Source: an uncultured Bacteroidales bacterium
Lineage (GTDB): Bacteria; Bacteroidota; Bacteroidia; Bacteroidales; UBA932
Direction: 5' to 3'
Assembly: GCA_947305645.1 (NCBI GenBank)
Contig: CAMZEC010000014.1
Span: 1-43,017 of the forward strand
DNA: 43,017 nucleotides
This document shows positions 7,681 to 14,864 of this stretch, in pieces (position 1 is the stretch's first letter; every line of letters begins with the position of its first letter). The notes beneath the pieces were generated by a model. That model ran no database searches, was not told the DNA's origin, and saw only the letters and a list, made by a program, of their open reading frames with translations. Position numbers and translations under genes: made by a program.

Positions 7681-8305
7681 TCCCGAGAGCATGTACGCCG
7701 CCATCAAAAAGATGGGGCTGGTGCCGTTTTTCGAGAATCCAGTGAAGGGGTATTCCATCGAGGAGCGTACGCCCAAAGAGTTCTGGTTCGACGACGACAC
7801 CGATGAGCTTGGCCCATGGGATTGGAAAATCTACGCTGTACAGAGCGGAGATGTGGCCTACGGAAAATTTCTATGGGGCGGAAAAGCCTCGTTCGCAACG
7901 CCCCGATGGTACGCGCACCTTATGAACTGGCGACGCAGCCTGCCAAAGTATCAGCCGGACGCCGACCAGCAGAAGATACTTGCATATATGAAAGAGAACG
8001 GCAGCATCAGCATACGTGAGATACGTCAGTTGCTTGGTGTGAAAAAGGGGCGGGCCGACGCCATTATGACCCGCCTGCAGATGCAGTGCCGCGTTGTGAC
8101 CGGTGATATTGAGCGGGTATACCGAGGTGAAGACCTGCACTACAACGGGTGGCAGCGCTCAGTTTTCTGCGCTCCGGAAGACTTGTTTGAGGATATTATG
8201 GTCGCGCCCTCATGCACGCCGGAAGAGTCTTTCCGCATTCTGTCCGATCACATCATGGAGATAGCTCCTTCAGCTACCTGCAAGCAGATCTGCAGAATGC
8301 TGTGA
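7631..8305 (+). CDS. AlkZ-related winged-helix protein
   Basis: A 224-residue protein. The first half has the pattern AIKKMGLVPFFENPVKGYSIEE and GPWDWK...DVAYGKF, which I recognise from Bacteroidota proteins labelled AlkZ-related. The second half (about residues 118-160) looks like a winged helix: DQQKILAYMKENGSISIREIRQLLGV. True AlkZ/YcaQ glycosylases unhook DNA crosslinks but are about twice as long, and the catalytic QxQ motif of that family is not visible here, so glycosylase activity should not be assumed. The upstream start overlaps the SDR gene by 50 bases; an ATG at 7691 would remove the overlap, and neither has a clear ribosome site. It is the last gene of the sppA operon. Confidence 0.75.
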   Translation: MSIVHHAGNPEEATVCSPESMYAAIKKMGLVPFFENPVKGYSIEERTPKEFWFDDDTDELGPWDWKIYAVQSGDVAYGKFLWGGKASFATPRWYAHLMNWRRSLPKYQPDADQQKILAYMKENGSISIREIRQLLGVKKGRADAIMTRLQMQCRVVTGDIERVYRGEDLHYNGWQRSVFCAPEDLFEDIMVAPSCTPEESFRILSDHIMEIAPSATCKQICRML

Positions 8306-8315
8306 ATGACACTCC

Positions 8316-8375
8316 ATCGCACCCCAAAAAGAAAGGGCCGGCGAAAGCCGACCCGAATTCTTTGTGGGGTGCGAT
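8316..8375. repeat. 60-base imperfect palindrome containing the 3' end of tRNA-His and its terminator
   Basis: ATCGCACCCCA at 8316-8326 is the exact reverse complement of 8365-8375, which is the 3' acceptor strand plus CCA of tRNA-His. Inside it AAAGAA/TTCTTT also pair, and the core is the terminator stem at 8335-8354. Almost the whole 60 bases can therefore fold on itself. It could also stop transcripts arriving on the plus strand from the AlkZ-related gene. Confidence 0.7.
8335..8354 (-). terminator. Intrinsic terminator of tRNA-His
   Basis: GGGCCGGC (8335-8342) and GCCGACCC (8347-8354) form an eight-base stem with one G-T pair and a GAAA/TTTC loop. On the minus strand a T-rich run (TTTCTTTTT) follows at 8334-8326. 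Confidence 0.8.
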
Positions 8376-8441
8376 GTGGGGCTCGAACCCACGACACCCA
8401 GAACCACAATCTGGTGCTCTACCAACTGAACTAATCGCACC
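8368..8441 (-). tRNA. tRNA-His (anticodon GTG)
   Basis: A 74-base cloverleaf including the extra G at position -1, which pairs with C73, the identity element of tRNA-His. The anticodon loop is TTGTGGT in stem CCAGA/TCTGG. CCA follows directly at 8367-8365 and is therefore encoded, unlike in the two other tRNA genes of the window. A consensus promoter lies at 8454-8485 and a terminator at 8335-8354, making an independent unit. Confidence 0.96.
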
Positions 8442-8453
8442 GTGTTAGAGGTT

Positions 8454-8485
8454 GCAAAGATACGAATAAAATTGATTATTGCAAA
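8454..8485 (-). promoter_or_regulatory. Promoter of tRNA-His
   Basis: On the minus strand TTTG (8485-8482), a 19-base spacer and TATCTTTGC (8462-8454) match the Bacteroidota consensus. It starts transcription a few bases before the tRNA and its -33 box overlaps the last codons of the deformylase gene. Confidence 0.75.
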
Positions 8486-9063
8486 TCTAATTTGTCCGTA
8501 TAGATAACCCCGTCCAGGTGGTCGCACTCGTGCTGGAAGATAACGGCGGTGAATCCCTGAACTGTTTCCAGGGTGTCCTGCATGCTCTCCAGAGAAGTGT
8601 AAACTATATCTATGTCCCTCCAGCGTAGCACGTTGCCGCGCCTGCCGGGCACGCTGAGGCAACCCTCGGGGCCGCAAACCTGCTCGCCGCGGCGCTCGAC
8701 AATACGGATATTCGGGTAAACCTCGAAGGGCTCGCCCTCTTTGTCAAAACGCTGGACTGCAACCACCCTGCGGAGCACGCCTACCTGGGGGCCTGCAATC
8801 CCGACGCCATCCTGCGAGGGATCGGTAACGGTAAGTACCATGCGGCGGGCAAGCGCCTCATACTCAGGAGCCTTCAGCTCGGCAGGGGACATCATGGCCG
8901 ACGGAGTCCTCAAAATCACAGAGTCGGCAGGATCGTCGACAGTCAGTACTCTCATCAAACCTTCACCGCCAAGAATAAGCTTGCTTTCATCGGAAGTCCA
9001 GCCGCTGCGGGAACAAGAAACGGTAACGCCCATAATCAAAATGGCCAATAACGGTTTTTTCAT
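8476..9063 (-). CDS. Peptide deformylase-family lipoprotein (exported)
   Basis: 195 residues from the ATG at 9063, chosen because it overlaps the stop of the upstream gene as ATGA. The N-terminus MKKPLLAILIMGVTVSCSRS is a lipoprotein signal with Cys17; the -3 residue is Thr, tolerable but not ideal. The body is a peptide deformylase: motif 1 GVGIAGPQVG (87-96, Gln93), motif 2 EGCLSVP (133-139, metal ligand Cys135) and motif 3 QHECDHLDG (177-185, HExxH with Glu179). All catalytic residues are kept, so it should bind metal and hydrolyse formyl-peptides, but outside the cytoplasm. The standard cytoplasmic def is also present at 32279-32833. It is the last gene of the acyltransferase operon. Its substrate is unknown. 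Confidence 0.88.
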   Translation of the reverse strand: MKKPLLAILIMGVTVSCSRSGWTSDESKLILGGEGLMRVLTVDDPADSVILRTPSAMMSPAELKAPEYEALARRMVLTVTDPSQDGVGIAGPQVGVLRRVVAVQRFDKEGEPFEVYPNIRIVERRGEQVCGPEGCLSVPGRRGNVLRWRDIDIVYTSLESMQDTLETVQGFTAVIFQHECDHLDGVIYTDKLDLQ

Positions 9064-10259
9064 ATCATCAATCGCTTTATACCCTTTACGATTCGCCATA
9101 ATCCATCTTCCAGCATCGTATGAGGGCAGCCCATATTAATCCTCAAGAATCCCTCCTGCCCGTACATCACGCCATTGCTCACCTTCACCTTCTCCACATC
9201 TATAAGGCTCTTTTCGACGTCTACGGCAGACACCCTCAGGGTGCCGTCGGAGTTGAAGCATACGGCCTTAATATCAAGCCACGCCAGGTAAGTGCCATCC
9301 AGACGGTATACTGGGCACTCCGGAATTTCCTTACCGAACAATTCCCTCAACAGCTTGTAATTGAGAGCTATCTGCTCGTTGAGCCCCATCAGCCACTCCA
9401 GGCCCTCGGGTGTATATGCGGCCTGCAAAGCCAGCACTCCGAAGGGGTTTACATCGCAAATCTCGTTGACGTTCACCGCCTTATTTACACGGGCCCGAAG
9501 TTCCGGGTTGGCGCAGATGATGTTGGAAATCTGCAGTCCGGCAATATTGAATGCCTTGCTGGGGGAATTCAGCACCACGCAGGCATTCTCGAACTCCTTG
9601 GAAATGGAAGCAAAGGGAGTAAATTTCACGCCCGGCTGAGTAAATTCGCAATGAATCTCATCGCTTACAGGCACCACACCGTTGTCGATGCAGATACGTC
9701 CGACCCGCTCCAGTTCCTCCCGCGTCCATACGCGCCCGGCCGGATTGTGGGGCGAGCAGAATAGCATCATCTTCACGAGTGGATCCCTGGCGGCACGTTC
9801 CAGGCCGTCGAAATCTATTTCATAGTGCGGCACGCCGTTTTCCGCCACCGTCAGCAGAGGTACGTCCATTACTTCGCAATCGTAATTCCTGATGGAAGAG
9901 AAGAAGCAGTTGTATACCGGGCTCATTATGAGAACCTTGTCGCCCGGCTGAGTAAACGCGCTCACGCATGCGGACATTGCCGGAACAAGCCCGGGGCAGT
10001 AGATAATCCATGACGGCTCTGGCCTCCACCCATGGCGTCCGGAAAACCAGTTGCACACGGATTCATAGTAACTTGCCGGCACAGAAGTGTATCCGAATAT
10101 CCCATGCTCGGCACGCTTGCGCACGGCTTCCTGAACGCAAGGCGCAGTCTCGAAGTCCATATCCGCCACCCACATCGGCAGCACGCCTTCAGGCACCTTG
10201 TCCCATTTTACGCAGTTGGTACCCCTCCTCTCTACAATCGTTTCGAACTCTTTACTCAT
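9060..10259 (-). CDS. MalY/PatB-type PLP-dependent C-S beta-lyase (aminotransferase fold)
   Basis: 399 residues from the ATG at 10259. Fold-type I PLP enzyme: VLPMWVADMDFETAP at 27-40 is typical of the MalY/PatB branch; further signs are NPAGR (172-176), SDEIH (199-203, Asp200 contacts the pyridine ring) and NSPSKAFN with the Schiff-base Lys235. Such enzymes cleave cystathionine or cysteine conjugates to homocysteine or a thiol, pyruvate and ammonia, and some act as aminotransferases. The start overlaps the end of the DUF3737 gene by eight bases and the end overlaps the deformylase start by four, so translation is coupled on both sides. Confidence 0.9.
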   Translation of the reverse strand: MSKEFETIVERRGTNCVKWDKVPEGVLPMWVADMDFETAPCVQEAVRKRAEHGIFGYTSVPASYYESVCNWFSGRHGWRPEPSWIIYCPGLVPAMSACVSAFTQPGDKVLIMSPVYNCFFSSIRNYDCEVMDVPLLTVAENGVPHYEIDFDGLERAARDPLVKMMLFCSPHNPAGRVWTREELERVGRICIDNGVVPVSDEIHCEFTQPGVKFTPFASISKEFENACVVLNSPSKAFNIAGLQISNIICANPELRARVNKAVNVNEICDVNPFGVLALQAAYTPEGLEWLMGLNEQIALNYKLLRELFGKEIPECPVYRLDGTYLAWLDIKAVCFNSDGTLRVSAVDVEKSLIDVEKVKVSNGVMYGQEGFLRINMGCPHTMLEDGLWRIVKGIKRLMI

Positions 10260-11103
10260 GTCGCTTGACGGTAATAACACAGTCTCCCGGGGCCTTGATA
10301 TTGCCGTCCAGGATAATATCTCCTATCGAATCGGCAGCGATGCAGCCGGTGCGCGGGTTCTTCACGGAGCTGATTGCACCGCGAATGTCCGCATCCACGC
10401 TTGAGTATTCGAACGCCAGGTCTGCATCTGCATCGAACACGCAGTTCTCGAGCACAAGATCCTCGGCGTAGCACAGCGGCTGGGTGCCTCCGATACGGCA
10501 GTTGATCAACTTCAACCCCCTGGAATACCAGCCGAGGTACTCCCCGGAAATCACCGAATCCCGTACCGTAACGTTTTCCGTTTCCCAGAAAGCATCCTTG
10601 GTATCCAATACGGAATCAACGATCTCTACATCCTTACAGTACTGGAAGGAATAGTTGCCCTGCAGCTTGAGTCGACTGATCCGTACTCCGGATGAATGCA
10701 TGAAAAGGTAATCTCCTTTCTCGATCTCCACATCTTCCAGCACCACGCCTCTGCAGCTCCACAACGTCTCCATGGCGTTGGGAATGCGGACACGGCGCAG
10801 CGTCATGTCCTCCATCTCCCGGAACATCTTGGGCGCCTCCACGAGAGTGTCTTCCATCAGCAGGCCGCGGCTGTACCACAAAGCGGCGCGGGCCCCTTCG
10901 GTAAACAGGCAGTCGCGTACCGTGAAGCCGTTGCAGCACCACAGGGGGTACTTTCCCTCGAAACGGCAAGCGACCGCCTCGATGGCTGCCGTCTCCTTCA
11001 GGGCTGATTCTCCGGCATGAATGACCACATTTTCCAGGCGGAGGTCCCGCTCGCAATAAAGTGGCCGTTCGCCTCCGAATTCTTTATTTTTTATCAGCTT
11101 CAT
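10252..11103 (-). CDS. DUF3737 family beta-helix protein
   Basis: A 283-residue protein of repeated short strands in the style of a right-handed beta-helix, with recurrent units such as LRLENVVI, FTVRDCLF, LLMEDTLV, VVLEDVEI and LVLENCVF about every 20 residues, each ending in a Cys/Val/Leu ladder. I recognise this as DUF3737, whose function is unknown. There is no signal peptide, so it acts in the cytoplasm. It overlaps the acyl-CoA ligase by 20 bases and the C-S lyase by eight, which ties it to that operon. Beta-helix proteins of this sort may bind or modify sugars or nucleotides, but no catalytic motif is visible. Confidence 0.85.
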   Translation of the reverse strand: MKLIKNKEFGGERPLYCERDLRLENVVIHAGESALKETAAIEAVACRFEGKYPLWCCNGFTVRDCLFTEGARAALWYSRGLLMEDTLVEAPKMFREMEDMTLRRVRIPNAMETLWSCRGVVLEDVEIEKGDYLFMHSSGVRISRLKLQGNYSFQYCKDVEIVDSVLDTKDAFWETENVTVRDSVISGEYLGWYSRGLKLINCRIGGTQPLCYAEDLVLENCVFDADADLAFEYSSVDADIRGAISSVKNPRTGCIAADSIGDIILDGNIKAPGDCVITVKRHE

Positions 11104-12721
11104 TTTTCGGTTTCTCTTTGTAGAGGAATCGTTTGATCTTCATCGTGGCGGTCTTGTCGAAAGGTTTTTCCTCCACTTCGACCTCCTTGATGCGGCTGTT
11201 GCGGTTGACGTGGGAATTCACGAAATCCAGAATCTCTTTCTTGCGTCGCTCCAGGTCTTCCAGCAGGCGGTCGTGGTTCTCGTAATTCCAGTCGAGCACG
11301 TTATCGTTGAAGTGGACAAGCGCAACCAGGTGGCCGTCGCGCTTGACTACGAGGGACTCGCTGATGTCGTTGATATTGTTGATGACGCTCTCTATTTCCT
11401 CCGGGTAGATATTCTCGCCGTCGGGCCCGAGAATAACACTGCCGAGGCGGCCCTTGATATGGTAACGGCCTTTCTTGTCCTGACATGCGATGTCGCCGGT
11501 GTGGAACCAGCCGTCATCTGTAAGTACCTGGCACGTACGGTTGTAATCTTTGTAGTACCCCTTCATGACGCAGTCGCCCTTGGCCACGATCTCGCCTTCT
11601 CCTGTCTCCGGGTTTACGTCCTCCAGGCGCACCTGCACGCCATATGCAGCGTGGCCGAATGAACCGACGCAGGTCTGTCCGACGCGGGCATAACCGATGA
11701 GCGGGGCGGTCTCCGTGAGGCCGTAGCCGATGGAGTAGGGGAAGCGGGCGCGACGCAGAAATGCTTCCACTTCGCCGTCCAGCTTGGCTCCGCCGATGCC
11801 GAAGAACTGCAGCCTGCCGCCGAATGTCTTCTTGAGGCGCATGCCGACAAGGCGGGCCAGCAGGGTCGGGCTGAATTTGTTCAGCGCAGTAAGGAAGCGG
11901 CTCTTCTGAATCGTGGGTACGATGCTGGCGTGGTAAATCTTCTCGATCACGAGAGGCACCGACAGCATGCAGGTGGGACGGTATTTCTTGAAGTTAGGCA
12001 GAAGTATCGACGGGGTCGGCGGACGCATGAGGTAGTAAACCTTTGCCCCGACGGCGAAAGGATACAGCATGCCGATGCTCATTTCGTAGGTGTGCGCCAG
12101 CGGCAGGATAGACAGGAACACGTCGCGACGGCGTACGTGGTGGGCATCCCAGGAGGCGCGGATGTTGACGCAGAAGTTCTTGTGTGTCAGCATCACACCC
12201 TTGGCGGCGCCGGTAGTGCCGGAGGTGTAGATGAGGCAGGCCACGTCGTCCGAAAGCGGGCTGGAAATGGACCCGTCGCATGTATAAGAGGCCTCTCCGG
12301 TCTGAACGATGCTCAGGTCGTCGGTTGCGATTACAATGTGCATGCGGTCCAGCAGGCTCTGCGGCACTTTGGCGAGCAGGCGTCGCGAAACGAAGAGCGC
12401 CTTTGTCTCGGAGTGCGTGAGGATGTTGGTGATTTCGTTTTCGGTGAGCTCGGTCAGTAGCGGCACTGCAACGCGGCCGAATGCCGTAATGGAAAAGAAC
12501 GCAACGGACCAGTTGGGCATATTCTGCGAGAAGATTGCCACCTTGTCGCCGCTGTTGATGCCGAAGTTCGACAGCTGGCGGGAGAGCCGGCGGGCGGTTT
12601 CTCGGAACTGGGCGTAATTATATGCCTGATCGCCGCCTATCAATTCATAGGCCGGCCGTTTTGCGTATTTCGCGGTGGAATAATCGAAGACCTCGGCTAA
12701 GGTCTGGAAGTTATGTCTCAT
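11084..12721 (-). CDS. Long-chain fatty acid-CoA/ACP ligase (AMP-binding)
   Basis: A 545-residue member of the ANL adenylating superfamily. Motifs in order: the phosphate loop YTSGTTGAAKG (165-175), YGLTET (about 335-340), DGWFHTGDIA (about 409-418) and KGR shortly after, then a C-terminal domain with the catalytic Lys region FDKTATMKIKR. It activates a fatty acid to an acyl-AMP and passes it to CoA or a carrier protein. No signal peptide; probably peripheral at the inner membrane. A PlsC-type acyltransferase gene ends only four bases upstream, so the pair could activate and then transfer acyl chains. Acyl-chain preference cannot be read. Confidence 0.92.
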   Translation of the reverse strand: MRHNFQTLAEVFDYSTAKYAKRPAYELIGGDQAYNYAQFRETARRLSRQLSNFGINSGDKVAIFSQNMPNWSVAFFSITAFGRVAVPLLTELTENEITNILTHSETKALFVSRRLLAKVPQSLLDRMHIVIATDDLSIVQTGEASYTCDGSISSPLSDDVACLIYTSGTTGAAKGVMLTHKNFCVNIRASWDAHHVRRRDVFLSILPLAHTYEMSIGMLYPFAVGAKVYYLMRPPTPSILLPNFKKYRPTCMLSVPLVIEKIYHASIVPTIQKSRFLTALNKFSPTLLARLVGMRLKKTFGGRLQFFGIGGAKLDGEVEAFLRRARFPYSIGYGLTETAPLIGYARVGQTCVGSFGHAAYGVQVRLEDVNPETGEGEIVAKGDCVMKGYYKDYNRTCQVLTDDGWFHTGDIACQDKKGRYHIKGRLGSVILGPDGENIYPEEIESVINNINDISESLVVKRDGHLVALVHFNDNVLDWNYENHDRLLEDLERRKKEILDFVNSHVNRNSRIKEVEVEEKPFDKTATMKIKRFLYKEKPKNEADKK

Positions 12722-12725
12722 TCAA

Positions 12726-13283
12726 TTAATGCGTGATGTATCTTTCGGGGTGCTTGCCCACCAGGTGCATCTCCTCATACATGGCCTGGATACGCTTCAT
12801 GTCCTCCCGGGGGTCATCTGTAAGCTCGACGCGTTCTCCGCGGCCGATGTGCTTGGTGCCCCAGTTGAAATAACCCATGTAAACGGGAACGTTCGCTTTG
12901 GAAGCAATCAGATGGAAGCCGGTCTTCCAGTTCTTTACGGGCTTGCGGGTGCCTTCCGGAGCGAGTGCAAGGTGGAAGCGTCCGGGCTTTTCCATCTGCT
13001 CGATTACGCTGCGCAGCATGTTGGTAGGGCTGCTGCGGTCAACCGGAATACAGCCCATAGCCTTGAGCAACCAGCCCAGGGGAGGGAAGAAGAACTCCTT
13101 CTTTACCATGCACTTGGCATGTTCGCCAAGGGAACGGTAATAAAGATAGGAAACGGCGAAATCTGAAATCGCGGTATGCGGGACGCCGAGAATGATGCAC
13201 TTTTCTTCAGGTACTGCAGGGCTGTCGATAGTCCAGCCGAAGAGCTTGAGTATCGCGCCGCAAGTTTTACCCCAGATATCCAT
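12726..13283 (-). CDS. PlsC-like 1-acyl-glycerol-3-phosphate acyltransferase family protein
   Basis: A compact 185-residue acyltransferase. Block I is PHTAISDF (His36 and Asp41, an HX4D motif), and block III is LAPEGTRK (Glu110-Arg113). A short hydrophobic segment FFFPPLGWLLKAMG (64-77) can lie in the membrane face. It would move an acyl chain to a glycerophosphate-like acceptor at the inner membrane. At 185 residues it is shorter than classical PlsC (about 240) and lacks an N-terminal transmembrane helix, matching the small acyltransferases common in Bacteroidota. It heads the operon ending in the exported deformylase; a -7 promoter box lies 26 bases upstream. Confidence 0.9.
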   Translation of the reverse strand: MDIWGKTCGAILKLFGWTIDSPAVPEEKCIILGVPHTAISDFAVSYLYYRSLGEHAKCMVKKEFFFPPLGWLLKAMGCIPVDRSSPTNMLRSVIEQMEKPGRFHLALAPEGTRKPVKNWKTGFHLIASKANVPVYMGYFNWGTKHIGRGERVELTDDPREDMKRIQAMYEEMHLVGKHPERYITH

Positions 13284-13308
13284 AATAAAGTATTAGTAAA
13301 AATCCGGC

Positions 13309-13317
13309 GCAAAGATA
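13309..13317 (-). promoter_or_regulatory. -7 box of the acyltransferase operon
   Basis: TATCTTTGC on the minus strand matches TAnnTTTGC and lies 26 bases before the acyltransferase ATG in a 50-base gap. No TTTG is seen at the -33 spacing. It would drive the five genes down to 8476. Confidence 0.55.
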
Positions 13318-13333
13318 AGAAAAGTTCCAGAAA

Positions 13334-14686
13334 CTAGAAAGTCAGCAGGAACTTGGGAATCAGGGACCCGTTGCGGAAAACAGGGCGGTTGGACGCCTCG
13401 TAACCATGCGAAGGGCGCAGGGGTTCCGAAGGCACCTGTACAGATGCCCAGATGCCCAGTTCCCTCAGCTTGCGTACGAAGATTCTCTCGAAGTCGTCTT
13501 CCCTGATTTTGCGTGAGAAGTCGATGTTGAGGCGCCCGCCGTAGCTCACGCATGCACTGGAGCCTGAGCGCTTGCGGGTGCGTCCGAGAATAAAGTGAAT
13601 ATCCTTTACATGCTCCGCCATGCCTTCGGGGAGCTCAAGGTTGCCAAGGTTGGAGAAGGTGTATGTGGCATATTTGTCACCCTTCAGGTGGTTGATCAGA
13701 TTGATGACGGGCTTCTTGATGAAGAGGGGAATGCAGCGGATAGCAAGGTTGTCTTCCAGGGCAACGTTGGCGGCGATGCGCCTGGTGAGGCGAGCGGGCT
13801 GTACGTAGAGGCGTTTCTGGTATTTTACTTCCTTTACTGCATCTTCCAGTGAATATTCGCCGTTGCTCACATCCAGCGTGATGTAAACATATGACGAATA
13901 ATTGCGAAGGGTGGAGCTACGGAAAATGGGGCGAAGGTTTACCGGAACCTCCATGCGGATGAAGGGGCTCTTCTTGCGGCCTTTTGCCTTGGAACGGACC
14001 TCCTGAAGCGACACCAGCATGAGGGCGGTAATAAATTCGGTAAGGGTGCAATCCATTTCGCGGGCCATGGCAAGCGCCTGGTCCATCTGAAGTGAAACAC
14101 CTAGGGAATTCAAGATTTCCGGTTTTTCTTCATGGCCGTTTACGTGCCATGCGTCCTTTTCTTCGTCAAGGGCGCCCTTGGTGCCGGAGAATCGGTCGAA
14201 TCCGTCTTCCATTTCTTCTTCAACCGGCTCGTCGGAAGGATTGAATACCCACTTGCTGTATTCTATGTAGGCGTTTGTGCTGAGTTTGAGGTACTCGGCG
14301 ACTACGCTGAGCAGGAAGGTCATTGCCCCGGTGCCGTCTGTGAGGGCGTGGAATACATCCAGGCAGATGCGGGAACCGTCTGCGGACAACTTGAACATGT
14401 ATCCGCCGTTCTTGTTAATATCGAAGGGCTTAAGGCCGGATGGTGCACTGAGGGTGGGATTGTTTTCCAGCTTGGAGAGGAACCACCAGAAAAGCCCCCT
14501 GCGTATAGAATAACGGAAACTGGGAAAGCGGCCGATTACATGGTTTAGGGCAACGTCCAGGGTTTCGGTGTCTATATTGCGGTCCAGGGTGACTGACATC
14601 CTGTAAACCGCTGCGTACTTGCGGGTCCTGCAAGAAGGATATATTATAGCTGAATTCTCCAGCCTGGTCCATTCGGGTAAAGTCAT
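13334..14686 (-). CDS. Condensation-domain-like acyltransferase
   Basis: 450 residues from the ATG at 14686 (MTLPEWTRLE). The open frame runs further upstream, but that part is the promoter region. The catalytic HxxxDG is intact as FHALTDGTG (His113, Asp117, Gly118), the signature of the CoA-dependent acyltransferase fold shared by NRPS condensation domains, alcohol acetyltransferases and PapA-type enzymes. A second-half structural motif near NYSSYVYITLD and a C-terminal YGGRLNIDFSRKI strand fit the family. No carrier protein or adenylation domain is attached. It is divergent from a LytTR regulator and lies upstream of an acyl ligase and a PlsC-like enzyme on the same strand, so a joint role in making an acylated product is plausible but unproven. 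Confidence 0.85.
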   Translation of the reverse strand: MTLPEWTRLENSAIIYPSCRTRKYAAVYRMSVTLDRNIDTETLDVALNHVIGRFPSFRYSIRRGLFWWFLSKLENNPTLSAPSGLKPFDINKNGGYMFKLSADGSRICLDVFHALTDGTGAMTFLLSVVAEYLKLSTNAYIEYSKWVFNPSDEPVEEEMEDGFDRFSGTKGALDEEKDAWHVNGHEEKPEILNSLGVSLQMDQALAMAREMDCTLTEFITALMLVSLQEVRSKAKGRKKSPFIRMEVPVNLRPIFRSSTLRNYSSYVYITLDVSNGEYSLEDAVKEVKYQKRLYVQPARLTRRIAANVALEDNLAIRCIPLFIKKPVINLINHLKGDKYATYTFSNLGNLELPEGMAEHVKDIHFILGRTRKRSGSSACVSYGGRLNIDFSRKIREDDFERIFVRKLRELGIWASVQVPSEPLRPSHGYEASNRPVFRNGSLIPKFLLTF

Positions 14687-14712
14687 AGTCTTTTGTGTTT
14701 TCGTTTGGTGTT

Positions 14713-14721
14713 GCAAAATTA
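14713..14721 (-). promoter_or_regulatory. -7 box of the condensation-like gene
   Basis: TAATTTTGC on the minus strand matches TAnnTTTGC, 26 bases before the ATG. No -33 TTTG is present at the right distance, while GTGACA motifs lie 50 to 100 bases upstream; this suits an activator-dependent promoter. Confidence 0.55.
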
Positions 14722-14767
14722 GACTGGCCAGCGCGGAAAGGGAAAACATTGCCATGAATAAGTGTTT

Positions 14768-14860
14768 TTTGTGACAAATCAACCATTTTTGTGACAAAAT
14801 ACTGGAAAATTTGTGACAGAAAAATAAAACCATTATTTTTGTCACAACAAAATTGGTGAC
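14768..14860. promoter_or_regulatory. Array of GTGACA motifs, probable LytTR operator
   Basis: TTTGTGACA-like units occur at 14771-14776, 14791-14796 and 14813-14818 (GTGACA), as direct repeats 20 and 22 bases apart, that is about two helical turns. An inverted copy TGTCAC is at 14840-14845 and a partial copy GGTGAC at 14855-14860. LytTR proteins bind pairs of direct repeats about two turns apart. The third unit overlaps the -33 box and the inverted copy overlaps the -7 box of the regulator's own promoter, which suggests autoregulation. Confidence 0.6.
14810..14841 (+). promoter_or_regulatory. Promoter of the LytTR regulator
   Basis: TTTG (14810-14813), a 20-base spacer and TATTTTTG (14834-14841) match the consensus, 23 bases before the ATG at 14865. 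Both boxes are overlapped by GTGACA/TGTCAC motifs. Confidence 0.6.
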
Positions 14861-14864
14861 TAAA

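Noticed and set aside
7631..8305. Full AlkZ/YcaQ DNA glycosylase
   Set aside because: About half the length of AlkZ and without the catalytic QxQ motif; only a related partial fold can be supported.
8212..8448. Small open frame covering tRNA-His
   Set aside because: It overlaps a perfect tRNA gene and the end of the AlkZ-related gene; no support as a protein.
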